This document shows, piece after piece, positions 50,560 to 62,691 of a stretch of DNA of 64,000 bases. The DNA is from Hedera helix (lineage: Eukaryota > Streptophyta > Magnoliopsida > Apiales > Araliaceae): positions 52,755,702 through 52,819,701 of the forward strand of contig OX359264.1 in the NCBI GenBank assembly GCA_947179155.2, given 5' to 3'. The position numbers and the translations under genes were made by a program. Under the pieces are notes generated by a model. The model searched no databases. It was not told the origin of the DNA and saw nothing but the letters and a program-made list of their open reading frames with translations. Positions within the stretch are counted from its first letter, which is position 1; every line of letters begins with the position of its first letter.

Positions 50560-50835
50560 AGTCCAAGTTTGCAGATCAAAGACATCAGACTAAAGTTCAA
50601 ATGAGTTCGAGCACATATCAAATAAAGATAAAGAGATCGGATCAGAGATCAGATGAGTTCGGACAAAAGATCAAATATGAGTTTGGACAATAGATTGGAT
50701 AGAGATCAGAGGATTTTGGACGAAAGAAAAGACATGAGTTCGAATAAAAGATCAAATAGAAATCAGATAAAGAGATCAGATCAGACATCGAGTCAAAGAT
50801 CAGATAAAAGATCGAATAAAAGTCCAAAAAGCTAA
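50560..50835. repeat. Degenerate GATCAGATAA-type repeat block, unit 1
   Basis: More than fifteen short units around agatcagataaa / gttcggacaaaagatcaaat. The open frames through this block are artefacts of the short repeat. Confidence 0.8.
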
Positions 50836-52904
50836 GACTTAGTTACTCTGAAATCTAATAGTAGTGAATTAAGCAACTGACAAAGTCGTCCAGCAAAATG
50901 CAAAGGACTGAGAATTTGCAAAAGAACAGAAAGGCAGAGCTAAAACAATGAAGCTACTCCATAAAGTCAAATAAAAGAATGACTACCAAATAGCCAAAAC
51001 ATAGAGTCAATCAGTATCAAAGAACGAAATACAAGAAGCTTGACTCTATGATCCAAGTTAAGCATATCGTAAAGTATAACCTTAGAAGTTACTGTTGGGA
51101 GAAGTAAAAGCTTCATCAACACACACAACTATCCTAAAGATCCTGAAGTGTGTTGATAGAAATAGAAAGGTCTAATCAGCCGCAACTCTAATAATTATAT
51201 TCAATAAAGACATTTTGTCACAACACAAAAAAATAAGTCTGTCACAGACGACTACAGCAGACTGACACAAAGACTTTTGTGGCTATGATACAGGACTTTC
51301 TAACTAACATTTTTTAATTAAGAGAAAAATCTATAAATATATTTCATCTCCAGACTTCAAATTTACCGATCGATTAAACACAAACATTAGATAAAACTTA
51401 CAAGTCTAAAAGATCAAAGTATCCTAATAATCCAAATGTCACTATAAGCTTTTTGAAAAGCCACTATACGCCTTAGAAAGAAATCAATCATGCTGCTAAG
51501 TCATTCAGAAAACGAGCTTAAATGCAACTTAGTAGCACCTCAAACTCAACAACATGAACACTAAAAAGTCGAGATAGAGATCTCTCATGATCATAAGTGG
51601 GTCAACTCTAAGAGAGAGGTTAAAAAATCGAAACAGGTATCTCGTTTGATCCTAAGTGAGACAGCTCTAAGAAGGAGGTTGTAAAGTTGAGACAGGGTGT
51701 TTGCTTGATTTTGTAGGAATCAATTCTCCAGTAGGAGTTTGCAATTGGTTCAGTGAAACCTTATCCTATAGTGGATGAATCATTTTCAGTAGAGCAGAAG
51801 AAAGTGCTATGAGTAGTTTAGGCTCTGACCTTTTAGAAATCACTATGTCGTTTCCTACTTTATATAACTATTATATAATTGTCATATCAACTATTATATA
51901 ACTACAATATCATATGACTGACTATCATTCAAAGTATACCTAAGAAATCGTTTACTTAGGTATTCTATTCACCAAAACTAGATTTTCAATCTTAACCGTT
52001 ATATAATCTTTTATGATCATATTTACTAACCTCACAAATATTCAGAATATTACAGTCTCACTATAACTTCTATTATTGTGGGTTAATTTCTATCTTTTAC
52101 CTATTTGACCACTATTACTGCTAGCACTAAGAATAAAAGTTTTTTCATTATCTGGGTTTGACTAACCCAACTTTATCATGTATGACCAAAACCCTAGGCT
52201 TTGTTTTAAAGGTTTTTGTTTGGAGTTTAGACTAAACTTTGATTAGAAAACTTCATCATTTACACAGGATATTTCCTATTATCTTTAGTGTGATCATTAT
52301 TTATTTTTTTTCCCTAATATTGTTGGACTACTATATGCACAAATTCATGTGTATGAGATTTATCAATGTTTTTTTTAAATAATGTATTAATTTCATTAAA
52401 TACTCAAAAAGAAACAATGATATATACTTTGGTATATCTAATGGCTATTAAAGGCGTCATTCTTATTTGGTTATAAAAGTCAGAAGAAAAATAAACAAAC
52501 CTTGATAAGAGACCTAAAAAAAATAAGTGAAAGAAGAAGAGAATGGGAAAATGCTTTTTAAATTTTTGCCTTTTGTTTTTAGTAATATCTTGATGATAAA
52601 AGATTTGAAACAAAAAAGTATTAAAACAAAAGGAGAAAGGAAAAAATATTGTTAATGCATATACATGATTAATCCTATTTATGATTTGATGATGATTATT
52701 ATAATGTTGATTGTGACAAGCTTAGTGTATATTTGTAATAAAAAAAGAAAGTAAGTAATATTGTAAAGCCCTTTAGAGATAATCATTGTAAGAGAACTTA
52801 GGGATTAAATAATGTTAGGTTGATCCATTTGATAGAGATAAAATTTGTAATAGACTAGGAAGTCTAAGTTTGCATATCGAAGACATTAGACTAAAGTTCA
52901 AATG

Positions 52905-53135
52905 AGTTCGAACAACAGATCAGATAAAGATAAAGAGATCAGATCAGAGAACGGATGAGTTCGGACAAAAGATCAAATATGAGTTCAGACAAAAGATCAG
53001 ATAAAGAGATTAAATCAGAGATCAGAGGAGTTTGGACAAAATAAAATATATAAATTCGAATAAAAGATCAAATAGAGATTGGATCAGACCTTGAATCAAA
53101 GATCAAACAAGAGATCAGATAAGAGTTTGAAGAAC
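52905..53135. repeat. Degenerate GATCAGATAA-type repeat block, unit 2
   Basis: Counterpart of the block at 50560-50835 in the second copy of the 2.3 kb duplication, somewhat diverged and shorter. Confidence 0.8.
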
Positions 53136-54190
53136 TAAGACTTAGTTACTCTGATATCTAGTAGTAGTGAACTAAGCAACTGACAAAGTCGTCCAGCAAA
53201 ATGCAAAGGACTGAGAGTTCGCAAAAGAACAGAAAGATAGAGCTAAAACAAAGAAGCGACTTCAGACAGTCAAATAAAAGAATGACTACCAAATAGCCAA
53301 AATATAGAGTCAGTCAGTATCGAAGAACGAAATACAAGAAGTTTGACTCAACGATCCAAGTTAATCATATCGTAGAGTGCAACCTTAGAAGTTACCGTTG
53401 GGAAATGAAAGCTTCCCAACACACAACTATACTGAAGATCCTAAAATGTGTTGACAGAAAAAGAAATGTCTGATCAACCCCAACTCCAACAGCTATATTC
53501 AGTAAAGATAGTTTGCCACAACACACAGAAATAAACCTGTCACAGGCAGCTACAACAGACTAACACAAAGACTTTGTCGTTATGCTACAGGACTTTCTAA
53601 CGGGCATTTTTAATTTAGAGAAAAATCTATAAATAGATTTTCATCTCTAAATTTCAAAACTGCCAATTAATTAAGCACAAACATGAGATAAAACTTACAA
53701 GTCTAACAGATCAAAGTATCCTAACAATCCAAAGGCCACTTTAAGCTTTTTGAAAAGCCACTCTACGCCTTAGAAAGAAATCAATTACGCTGCTAAGTCA
53801 TTCAAAAGATGAGCTTAAATGCAACTTAACAGCATCTCAAACTCAACAACAGGAGCACTAAAAAGTCGAGACAGAGAACTTGCCTGATCCTAAGTGGGTC
53901 AACTCTAAAAGGGAGGTTGAAAAGTTGAGATAGAGATCTCGCTTGATCCTAAGTGGGACAGCTCCAAGAGGGAGGTTGAAAATTCAAGACAAAGTGTTTG
54001 TTTGATTTTGTGGGAATCAATTCTCCAGTAGAAGTTTGCAATTGGTTCAGTGAAATATTATCCTATAGTGGATGAATCATTTTTAGGGGAGCGAAAGAGA
54101 GGGCTAAGAGTAGTTTGGGCTCAAAATCTCTTAAAAATCACTATGTCATTTGCTACTTTATATAACTGCTATATAACTGCAATATAATAT

Positions 54191-54400
54191 GACTGACTAT
54201 CACATTTTCATATCACTAAAGTCATATTTAAGATCTTGATTCAATCTTAAAGGGGGGGGGGGTGTTTCAAAACACAATATTATGACATACTTAATTGAAT
54301 AAAATTAATTAATTATTAGGTAAATAAGTTTAATATGAGATTTTAATAAAGATCTATTCAACCTTCCTTCTAGATTTCATTATACCATTTGGGAATGACA
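54191..54400 (+). mobile_element. LTR 3' terminus closing the tandem array
   Basis: It ends gatctattcaacc, cttctagattt, gggaatgaca at 54400, the terminal signature of the Copia LTR family. A run of nine or ten G lies at 54253. Confidence 0.6.
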
Positions 54401-56671
54401 AATATTTTTAAATTTTTTGTTTTTAGTAATATCTTGATAACAAAATATTGGATATAAAACGAACATACAAAATTATGTACATAATAGTGATTGATTATAA
54501 CTAACGTCAACTAATTATAATCAGACATATCATTTTTTTATGGCTTTTTGTGGGGTTAGTTATATTGAGATTTGATTTATTTACTTCTGTCATCGCAACC
54601 ATCAGTTTATGTTTCATATAAATTAGGTTGAAATTCAATGGTATTTTGACAACTATTTTTAAAAAAATAAATAAATAGATTAACTGGTACAATAGTATAA
54701 TGGAACAATTCAATTGAAACATAAATCATGATAAGTCTAAAATAGTCGCACCATATATATATATATATATATATATATCATATTGCTGCATCAGTTTATG
54801 TGTTGTAAGGTATTTTTTTTTAAATTTAATTTATTTGATATATTAGTTTTTGAGTTTTTGCTGATGTGTAAATAAATACTACGAAATTTTATTATTAAAG
54901 TACTTGCATCTTCTTATATATTTTGATTTTTAATTTATTATAACTTTACTCAAAACGCAGTTTCATTATCTTTTAATAGAGAAATAAAACGAGACTAAAA
55001 AAGTAAAACGAAAGGCACAATATCGTTGAAGGGTAAATAAAGAAACAACTGAATAATGTGCTGCAAAAATGAATCAGGCGAAAGTGATACCATAAACAAC
55101 GTGCCAAAGATGTCAAAGAAATAAAAGGTTTTCAATATGTTATCTCTGTAACATTAATAATCATGCAAAATTGAAAAAACCTTAAATGTTAATAACATAC
55201 GTGCATGTACTGAATCAGAGGAGAGCGAGATAAAAAGAATTTTCTCTTGGGAGAAAATTAACTAAAATCCGTCAAATTCATAAAGACATAAACTATAAAT
55301 CAACTATATAATTAAAAGCACAAATTTGATTTGATTTCACCAATTTTTAGTCAAATTTCTTATTCATACTAACATAAGTACTATCTAAATTTTGTATCAA
55401 TTAAATACTAACCATATTTAAAAATATTCCTATTTCTAATAGGAATGGAAAAAAGGACGTTTTTTTTTTTTTGTATTCAAATTCGTATAAGTACTATAAA
55501 AATTTATAATAATTAAATATATACTATCTATTTTTGTAAAGTATTCAAAAGATACCCAACCAAATTAAAAGTTAAAATTTTATAAAATCACATGATTAAT
55601 TATATTAATAATATATTGATTTTTTTAAAACACAATAACTAAAAAAATAGTTAAAATTTTTTAATGATTCATAATTCTATTCAGATTACAATTTAATTTT
55701 TTTTAATATAACCATTCATGTAGAATTACATTACAAACTTAAATAAACATAATTATGTTTTTAAAATTATAACTAAATAAATGTATGCACCATTCAAATA
55801 TTTAGCTTAATAATTGATCGCAAAAATATATAGTATATAATTCAATAATTTAATTTTTAGATAAATATTTAATGATTACTACTATCTTTTTAAAATTCTA
55901 ATTAAATACTTATTTTATGTTTAGTTAATTATTTTAATAATTAATGACATTATCCATATATATCATGCTTCGCATGAGTTGATAAACTTGTTAATATAAT
56001 AAACCAATGTTTATATTGTCCCGTATGGGGTTATTCGCATGGTGAACTTGTTAATATAATAAACCATAGTCTATAGATTAATTTATAATTTGCATCCCAA
56101 AATTTTCACCAAAAATCAATTTGCACCCTAAATAAAATTTTAGATTAAATGCATCTTAAACTTAAGTTAGACAATTAAATACACCATCCGCTTGTTTTTT
56201 TAGCAAAATTTTCATCGAAGTAGTTTAAATGAGGGGTAAAAAATGCAAACCATCAAATTTTATTAATTTAACTTATATAAAGACTATAAGTGGTAAATTA
56301 TATAAAAATACACATTTATCGTTGATAGAAAACAAAAAAAAAAGTGTATATTATTAATTATTAGTAAATTGTAATGTAAAAAGGTAAAATATAAAGAAAT
56401 TTGACCCATCTTCTTTCTCACCTCTTTCATCTACTCTTTTTACTAGACTATAATTTTCCTTTTGATCTCTAAATTATAAATCATAACTTTTCAATTAAAT
56501 TGAGATTCCTCCAATCCGCCACAACAGGAAACCCAATCATCACAAATCAAGTAATCGCGAATGTCCTTCATGCTAATAGCAGCACAAATGTCATAAACAC
56601 CGACAAGAGGTTCAGACATGAAGAATTTTGCGCTGATCTAATAAACAAAAGAAGAACTATCAGAGTATTAG
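54401..56671. other. AT-rich intergenic DNA
   Basis: No gene found. Contents are an (AT)n run at 54752-54778 and a 22-bp direct duplication (aacttgttaatataataaacca at about 55987 and 56045). From 56490 the composition becomes more gene-like, merging into the fibrillin fragment; 56500-56671 may be its distorted upstream exon or intron. Confidence 0.5.
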
Positions 56672-57013
56672 AAGACAATTGCCCAAGTCAAGGCAGGGCT
56701 TTATGAGGCATTACAAGGTATAATTTTTCACTTTGAGCTCCCTTGTTTTTAAAACTCTTAATATTCTTGCTATGAATTTTATGAATAAGATTGATATAAA
56801 GAATTATAGATTGATGGGTGTTTTTCAAATTGTTGAAAAGGGATTAATAGAGGAATTTTTGGAATCTTGACTACAAAGAAACCTGAGATTGAAGATTTTG
56901 TCAAGTTGCTAGAATCACAAATTCTGACTCCAGATCCAACTCTGCATCTGGAGAAGGTGCAAAATTCTTCTCTTTTTTTTTTTTCTATAATTGGAAAGGT
57001 GGGTGGATGCTGG
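56672..57013 (+). pseudogene. FBN5-like: Truncated FIBRILLIN-5 (PAP/fibrillin) gene fragment
   Basis: Three exon pieces with correct phases: 56672-56717 (ending KAGLYEALQ), 56841-56956 (GINRGIFG, KKPEIEDFVKLLESQ, then PDPTLHLEK) and 56999-57013 (VGGCW). This is the conserved start of the plastid-lipid-associated PAP/fibrillin domain, closest in wording to the FBN5 subgroup. Relatives bind plastid lipids or isoprenoids and support plastoquinone synthesis in the chloroplast. The second intron is only 42 bp, too short for normal plant splicing. The coding match stops dead after GCW, where a minus-strand kinase fragment begins. The transit peptide and most of the domain are missing, so it is a captured or rearranged fragment. 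Confidence 0.78.
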
Positions 57014-57490
57014 ATCAATCAACCATTTAGCCTCCAAATTGAACTCCTCCGCGGAGTAAAATTCATTCCCAAATACCATTTTATTTCTCTATCCAGAAAC
57101 CAACAAATGAATCAATACCTCCACTTACCAGCAAAATCAGAAAACTTGTAATCCTGCCCTGAACAAATATTAAACATAAAGCAAACTACATAAATAAGCC
57201 ACACACTTTTCTATTTGCATTCAAGAGACCTAATACCAAAAATCACGCTATGAAATCAAAGAACATGAAATTAAATCACAAAGTCCCATATGTTTCTAGA
57301 GACACCCACTAACTCAAAAAAGAAACCCACACCAAAAAACTTTGCACAAAAACAGAGCTAATTAATAGTCCTTGGAAATGAAATAGAATACTAAACAATC
57401 ACAAAAAACCTCAAAGTATATTTGATATACAAAGAAAAACTCAAAGACCCATATAAGGATTTATAGAGAGAAAGTCTGTATGGGTATTGG
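57011..57490 (-). pseudogene. 5' end of a Raf-like protein kinase gene (truncated)
   Basis: On the minus strand the ATG at 57079 opens MVFGNEFYSAEEFNLEAKWL and then IDP. This is the characteristic N-terminus of plant Raf-like (MAPKKK-type) Ser/Thr kinases, just before the glycine-rich loop. The match ends after 23 codons at about 57011, with no kinase domain. Upstream are a leader exon (ggcaggattacaag), a leader-intron acceptor (TTTGTTCAG at about 57160) and a TATAAATCC box at about 57455, so promoter and leader were copied too. It faces the fibrillin fragment, and the two share the bases TGG at the junction. Confidence 0.75.
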
Positions 57491-57507
57491 GTAGTTGAGG
57501 GGGGGGG

Positions 57508-58881
57508 TGTTAGTTTTCAATAACACGAAAGATATCTAGAAAGGGGGGGTGAATAGATTATTTAAAACTTTTTGACTTTTACTTCTTCCTTTTAAGATAT
57601 AATGAATACTTAATCAATAAGTTTAGCACAGCGGAATGTGATTTAGTTATCCCTTCTTGTTTTGTAAAAGTAATAATTTAGTAAGCAATTATATAGCAGA
57701 TATAGCATTTAAAACACACAAGATAAACAACACGTGGTTTGAAGTGGTTCAGAGTTCACAAGACTCCTACTTCACTCTTCTGCTCTTCAAGCAGCAAATT
57801 CACTAAGGATACTTTTACAATTTCTGAATCACTTAGATTCCTTCAAGACCAACAGTCTTGGAACTCTAATTCACTAAGAACTCTTCAAGTCCAGTAGACT
57901 TGGATACTCTAGTTCACTAAGAACTCTTAATGTGAGTAGTTATGATTTGAGTGTACCACTGAGTTGCGTTTAGCATATGTTTCTGAAGAACTCATCAGTG
58001 AGGCAAGATTCTTTTTCAGTTTTGATCTTTTCGAATTTTTGCGTATTGTTCTCTTTCTTGTGTTTTTTAGCCTCTTTTTTGTCTTCTTCAGATCTGGGAG
58101 CTTTATATGAGAGCTTATGTCTTCTTCCCGTTGGAGTGCCTTCTCTTAGCATCAGTTTCTTTCCGTTACCTCACAGAGGGGAGCTTCTGAATATTATATT
58201 AATATAGCTCATTAATGCTCTGATGAGGTATTAATTGATCTCCTATTTTAGTCCATGGAAGGGGTTTCCTTTTTCCTTGGGACCAGATGTGTCAGTCGTA
58301 GGATTATACTAACTTCCATAGAGGCATTCGACTTTCCACAATATATGACAGATAGGACACAGAGCTGTGACTTTATCGTTACCTTGAAAGTCTCATTTTG
58401 TCGTTCAGCACGCCTTAGTCAGTTATCTGACTTTGAACCCTTGGCAGAAACTCTTTTGTCACATCAATGCAGATTGTTCTTCTCAACGAAATAGCTTCTG
58501 ATCTTTTAGTTCAAGGTTCTGATCTGAGAGTCGTAATGTCTCTTGCCTTTTTGCTCAACGACTCTCAATGATCAACTCTACGAATATTCTTGCTGTTGTG
58601 ATTGTTCTGCAATAGACCATCTCTCATTGACATCGTAGAGTTTACTCTACTGTCACTCTGTTGGACGTAGAGTTCGTTCTTCGGTTGCTCTCTTTGGTCG
58701 TAGAGTCTGTTGGTCGTAGAGTCTTTCTTGAGCATAATCGTAGAGTCCATTCTACGATTAAATTAAGTCATTGAGTCTTCTTGGCGTGAGGTCGTAGAGT
58801 CTGTTCTGCGGTTGCTCGCTTTGGTCGTAGAGTCTTCCTTGAGCATAATCGTAAAGTCCATTCTACGATTAGATTATAACA
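57508..58881 (-). repeat. 3' LTR of the Copia element
   Basis: 1374 bp with inverted TGTTA...TAACA ends. On the plus strand the order is TGTTAG, then a G-run next to tctagaa, then a dense cluster of TCGTAGAGT / ACTCTACGA motifs (58562-58870), then TATAACA. It is matched along its length by 62693-64000 and by 13062-14387. Confidence 0.9.
58562..58872. repeat. Cluster of TCGTAGAGT motifs
   Basis: At least nine copies of tcgtagagt or its complement in about 310 bp, several as inverted pairs (aatcgtagagtccattctacgatt). Equivalent clusters lie at 13085-13275 and 63722-64000. Confidence 0.9.
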
Positions 58882-58915
58882 AAAGATCAACCTAACCGTT
58901 TTGATCTATTTAAAT

Positions 58916-60028
58916 CTAAGTCTTTGTAAAAGCATTCATTTCAGTGTTTGGATCTCCAATAATTAGATCTTGAGTGTGATCTTTGGTCCACTTTATTCTG
59001 CTAGGAACGTCTGTTCTAGTGCCTTCTTGTCTGAGTTCCTCCAAATTAACTTCTTGTCTTGATCGTAGAGTTTCAGTGTTTGGTGAGATGTGTTCTACGA
59101 TTTCTTCTACTTGCTCAATGATTTCTGTTGCTGGTTCCATGGTCGTAGAGTCCGACTCTACGATTTTGAGCTCTTCGATCGTTGAGCTTGTATCTGAAGA
59201 CTCGTTGAGTGTTGATTTTTTGTTTGCAGGATCTGATTCATCGAATATAACATGGATGGAGGTTTCAACAGTTAAGGATTCCTTGTTGAACATCCTGAAT
59301 GCTCTGCTATCTGTTGCATAGCCAAGGAAGATTCCTTCATCTGATTTTGGCTGAAATTTAGTTAGATGCTTCTTACCATTGTTGAGTACATAGCAAAGGC
59401 AGCCAAAAGAATGAAAATAACTAATGTTTGGCTTTCTTTCTTTCCATAATTCGTACGGAGTCTTCTTCAATGTTGAGTATATGAGTGACCTGTTCTGAGT
59501 GTAGCATGCAGTGCTGATGGCTTCAGCCCAGAAATATTCAGGAAGATAGGCTGCTGCTAAAAGGGTTCTTCCTGCTTCAATAAGAGTCATATTCTTCCTT
59601 TCTGCTACTCCATTTTGTTGAGGCGTCCTTAGGGCTGAGAAGTTGTGATTGATTCTATTTTCTTCACAGAATTGGTCCATATCTGAGAAGTCAAACTCTC
59701 TTCCATGATCACTTCTGATGGTCTTGATCTTCTCGCCTTTTTCATTCATGATTAGTCTGAAGAGCTTGATAAGATATGAAATGGTTTCATCTTTAGAGCT
59801 TAGAAAGGATACCCATGTATATCTAGTGTAATCATCTACTACCACTAAAGAGTATCTTTTTCCTTCGAGGCTAGTCGTCGAGATAGGCCCGAATAAATCC
59901 ATGTGAAGTAATTGAAGAGCTCTATCATTTGAGTTTACTGTCTTGCTCTGGAATGAAGTCTTTGTTTGCTTTCCAAACTGACAGGTTTTGCAGGGTTTTT
60001 CTTTGATAAAATTTAGCTTTGGCAATCA
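58916..60028 (-). pseudogene. Copia integrase region, open over 369 codons
   Basis: It contains the zinc-finger pair CKTCQFGK and the catalytic triad motifs HMDLFGP (Asp), IRSDHGREF (Asp) and PQQNGVAERKN (Glu). The GKR-type C-terminal stretch (FGCLCYV, EGIFLGY) and an acidic linker ending in KWTKDHTQDLIIGDP follow. Normally reverse transcriptase starts soon after that point; here the frame stops (MNAFTKT). A TGA at 60026-60028 separates it from the pre-integrase part in the same frame. The integrase core itself looks undamaged. Confidence 0.85.
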
Positions 60029-60495
60029 TTTTACTAGATCTTTGGAGGCAAGCTTTGAAATACTCTTGAAGTTAAGATGAGATAACCTCCTGTGCCAGAG
60101 CCAGCACATATCTTCAGAGGTTTTAGCAAGGAAACAGACTGTCTCATCTCAACTTAATTGAGCAAGGTTGACCACATAGACATTTCCTTCTCGAACTCCT
60201 TCTAGCTTTAGAGAGTTAGTCTTCAAATCTCTAACTTGTCATTGGTTGTTGAGGAATGTGACTTGATGTCCTTTGTCGCAGAGTTGACTGATGCTTAGCA
60301 GGTTGTGCTTTAGTCCCTCAACATAAGCCACTTTACTGAAAGATATTGCACCATTTTAAGTTTAGCCATAACCTTTGGTTTTCCCAAAGTTGTTGTCTCC
60401 AAATATGACTGCAGGTTCATCTTTTTTCTTATAATCTGACAGAAGAGCCTTGTCTCCTGTCATGTGCCTTGAGCATCCACTGTCAAGATACCAGA
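60029..60495 (-). pseudogene. Copia protease and pre-integrase segment
   Basis: Same frame as the integrase, reading from 60492 downwards: WYLDSGCSRHMTGD (protease active site DSG, 60454-60492), then VIFGDNNFGKTKGYG, and LWHRRLSHLNF (pre-integrase, about 60070-60100). In-frame stops occur near 60150 (after LAQLS), at 60026-60028 and around 60355. Confidence 0.8.
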
Positions 60496-60710
60496 TGGAT
60501 CTCTTTACCTGCATAACAAATCAATCTTCATTTTGGTACCTATATTTATTTGGGTCCTGTTTTGTTAGTACCTTTTGGGACCCAAATATGTTTGATTTTA
60601 GATCCTTGCAGTTTATGATAACTTGACAAACATTTATCATTTTTATGATGGTGCCTATGATTGATATGATATTGACGATGATATGTGTGCATTTGTGAAT
60701 TCTTATTTGT

Positions 60711-61487
60711 CTAGGACCTGTATGGATTATGATTCCTCATAGTCCTTTGATTTTGCTGATCTACATTCTGCTTCCATACTACTCTACGATTCTCATGATT
60801 CGTAGAGTGATAGTAAACTCTACGATTTTTGTAAGGATGGTTCGTAGAGTGAGTTTTGCTTGACTTGTTCTTTAATTTTCTGAACCCCAGACCAGTGCAA
60901 GTTTTATTGTCTAAAATGATAGCAGGATTAGCAGAGTGTGGACAGCTAAGAGATATAGAATCTGAGGATTTGATGAACACAATTCCTTTATTAAGATTAA
61001 CGGATTTGCCTTCATTTATTTCCATAGACTTCTCCATATTAGGCTTTGAGAATGAATTCTCAAAACTTAATCCTGATCTATCAGTCACATCTCTTTGACT
61101 TGAGATCAGGGTGTCCATAGACAAACTAGACTTGTTCCACATCAAAATTGTCTTTTCTAGTTCCTGAATCTAGGAGGATAGTGAAGACTCTTTATGAGTG
61201 CTTAAATCATTTATCTCTTTTAGTCTTTCATTCTCAGTCTCAAGACTAGAATAAAGTTTTGCAGTTTGAAGTGAGGTTTTTAATTCTATGTTTATCTTCT
61301 CTTTATTCTTTTTGAGATGAGAGTAATCTTTAGATAACCTTCTAAATATTTTCATGTATTTGTGTAATTCTACCATTAAGTCATGCATGCAATCTCTAAG
61401 ATCGTCAATGCTTAATTCAGGAGAGTAGAAATCAAATACCTCATCTATGTTGAGTTCCTTTTTACTGCTTCCTTCTTCGTTTGCCAT
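60711..61487 (-). pseudogene. Copia gag C-terminal linker with coiled coil
   Basis: Two open frames, 61170-61487 and 60711-61145, in the same register. The first has heptad-like Leu/Lys/Glu repeats (about residues 25-100) after MANEEGSS. The second is Ser/Asn-rich and carries three ACTCTACGA-type motifs in its DNA (60780-60850). A coiled-coil linker between zinc knuckle and protease is usual in large plant Copia gag proteins. Confidence 0.65.
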
Positions 61488-61573
61488 TAAGTACAGGTTG
61501 GCCTTCTGTGGCTCTTCATCGTCACTTGACTCAGAGTTTAATTCTTCTTCTGAGTCACTCTAGGAGCCTTCAG

Positions 61574-62614
61574 CTATGAGCTTTTGTCTTTCTTCTTTTG
61601 CTTATGGAGGCTCTTTAATTCTCTTTTTGGATTTGCTTTTGTTCTGTCTCTCCTCAGCTTTTCTCTTAAGGGTTTTGGACATTTAGCAATGAAGTGACTT
61701 GGCTTTTTGCAATTATAGCAAAGGTCATTTGGTTGTTCTTTACTGTTGTTGCTTCTGAACTTCTGAGGTCTATTCCTGTTAATGAATCTTTTAAAATGTC
61801 TGACTAGCATGGCAACTCATTCATCATCATTTGATTCATCCTTGTCGGAGTCGGAGTTATCCTTGTGATTGCTTCTGTGAGTTGTGGTTGAGGCTTTAAG
61901 AGCAATGTTTTTCTCCTTCTTTTTTCCCTCAAATAGAGTCTCTGCTCTTTGATTTAGCTCCAGCTCGTAGGTGAGAAGATTTTCATATAGCTGTTGTACA
62001 GTCATCTCGTGCAGGTTCTTTAACTCCCGAATGACTGTGGTTTTGGCATCCCATTTGCTTGGCAAAGATCTCATAAATTTAATGATGAGATCTCTGTTTG
62101 GATAGACTTTTTCATAAGATCTGAGAGAGTTTAGTAGCAAGTTAAATCTCTCATAGGTGTTTGTAATGTTTTCACCTGAGATGTGGGTGAATATTTAATA
62201 CTGCAGAACAAGCAGTGGTTACTTATTTTCTCTGACTTCTTCTGTTCCTTCATGCATGATCAACAGAGTTTGCCAGACTTCTTGAGCTGTTTTACAGTTG
62301 ACAACGTTCTCAAACAGATCATCATCTAGAGATTGAAATAGAATGTTCTTAGCCCCTTTGTCTCTTTGAACATCCTTCTTTTCATTGTCTGTCCATCCGT
62401 CTCTTTTCTTTGCTACTAGCTTGCTTGGATCTTCAGTTGATATTGCAAGATTCATTAGTATGATTGGCCCATTTAACACTGTCTCGAACAGTTCATCATC
62501 TATAGCATCCATGTAAGCCTGCATACGAACTTTCCAGTTAGCAAATTTTTCTTTATTACACATAGGTGGTCTGTTACCTCCACCGAATTCTAATCTGTTC
62601 TTGTTGAGTGCCAT
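61574..62614 (-). pseudogene. Copia gag (nucleocapsid) with stops
   Basis: The start ATG at 62614 gives MALNKNRLEFGG. NWKVRMQAYMDAIDDELFE and VWQTLLIMHEG belong to the UBN2-type gag domain. Stops lie at about 62219 and 62170. The frame resumes through NLLLNSLRSYEKV and LPSKWDAKTTVI (61817-62140), breaks again near 61814, and reaches the zinc knuckle CYNCKKPSHFIAKC (about 61680-61725). All pieces share one register, so the damage is mainly point mutations. Confidence 0.8.
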
Positions 62615-62679
62615 TTGATACCAATTGTGATCTGTTCTTATTGAGTGCCGTTCTTGTAAGGCTTTAAATGTGAGAACCT
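62615..62679 (-). repeat. Duplicated leader segment before gag
   Basis: ggcactcaaYaagaacagat occurs twice on the minus strand, once at the gag start (about 62592-62611) and once in the leader (about 62631-62650). Each copy is associated with a ttggtatca sequence. This is a short duplication that created a second primer-site-like half. Confidence 0.6.
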
Positions 62680-62691
62680 GCTCTGATACCA
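62680..62691 (-). other. Primer binding site (initiator tRNA-Met type)
   Basis: The minus strand reads TGGTATCAGAGC, an exact match to the common plant Copia primer site, adjoining the 5' LTR. Confidence 0.9.

Larger units (their letters stand above)
49525..54190 (+). repeat. Tandem duplication of ~2.3 kb, LTR-derived
   Basis: Two full units and the start of a third. The marker ggctaagagtagttt occurs at about 49538, 51804 and 54101, and attaaaggcgtcattct at about 50166 and 52448. Each unit contains a gatca-type internal tail (aatgttaggttgatcc), then sequence related to the Copia LTR family (gactctaYgatccaag, ggctgatc..., gtggatgaatcatttt). I read the array as LTR/internal/LTR/internal, produced by unequal recombination between element ends. 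Nothing in it is coding. Confidence 0.8.

Noticed and set aside
50642..50835. Overlapping ORFs on both strands (Ser/Asp/Arg-rich)
   Set aside because: Both are translations of the short GATCAGATAA repeat.
55985..56070. Direct duplication with cgcatg flanks as possible Helitron or MULE ends for the gene-fragment block
   Set aside because: No terminal TC/CTRR with hairpin, no inverted ends and no matching right boundary could be found.
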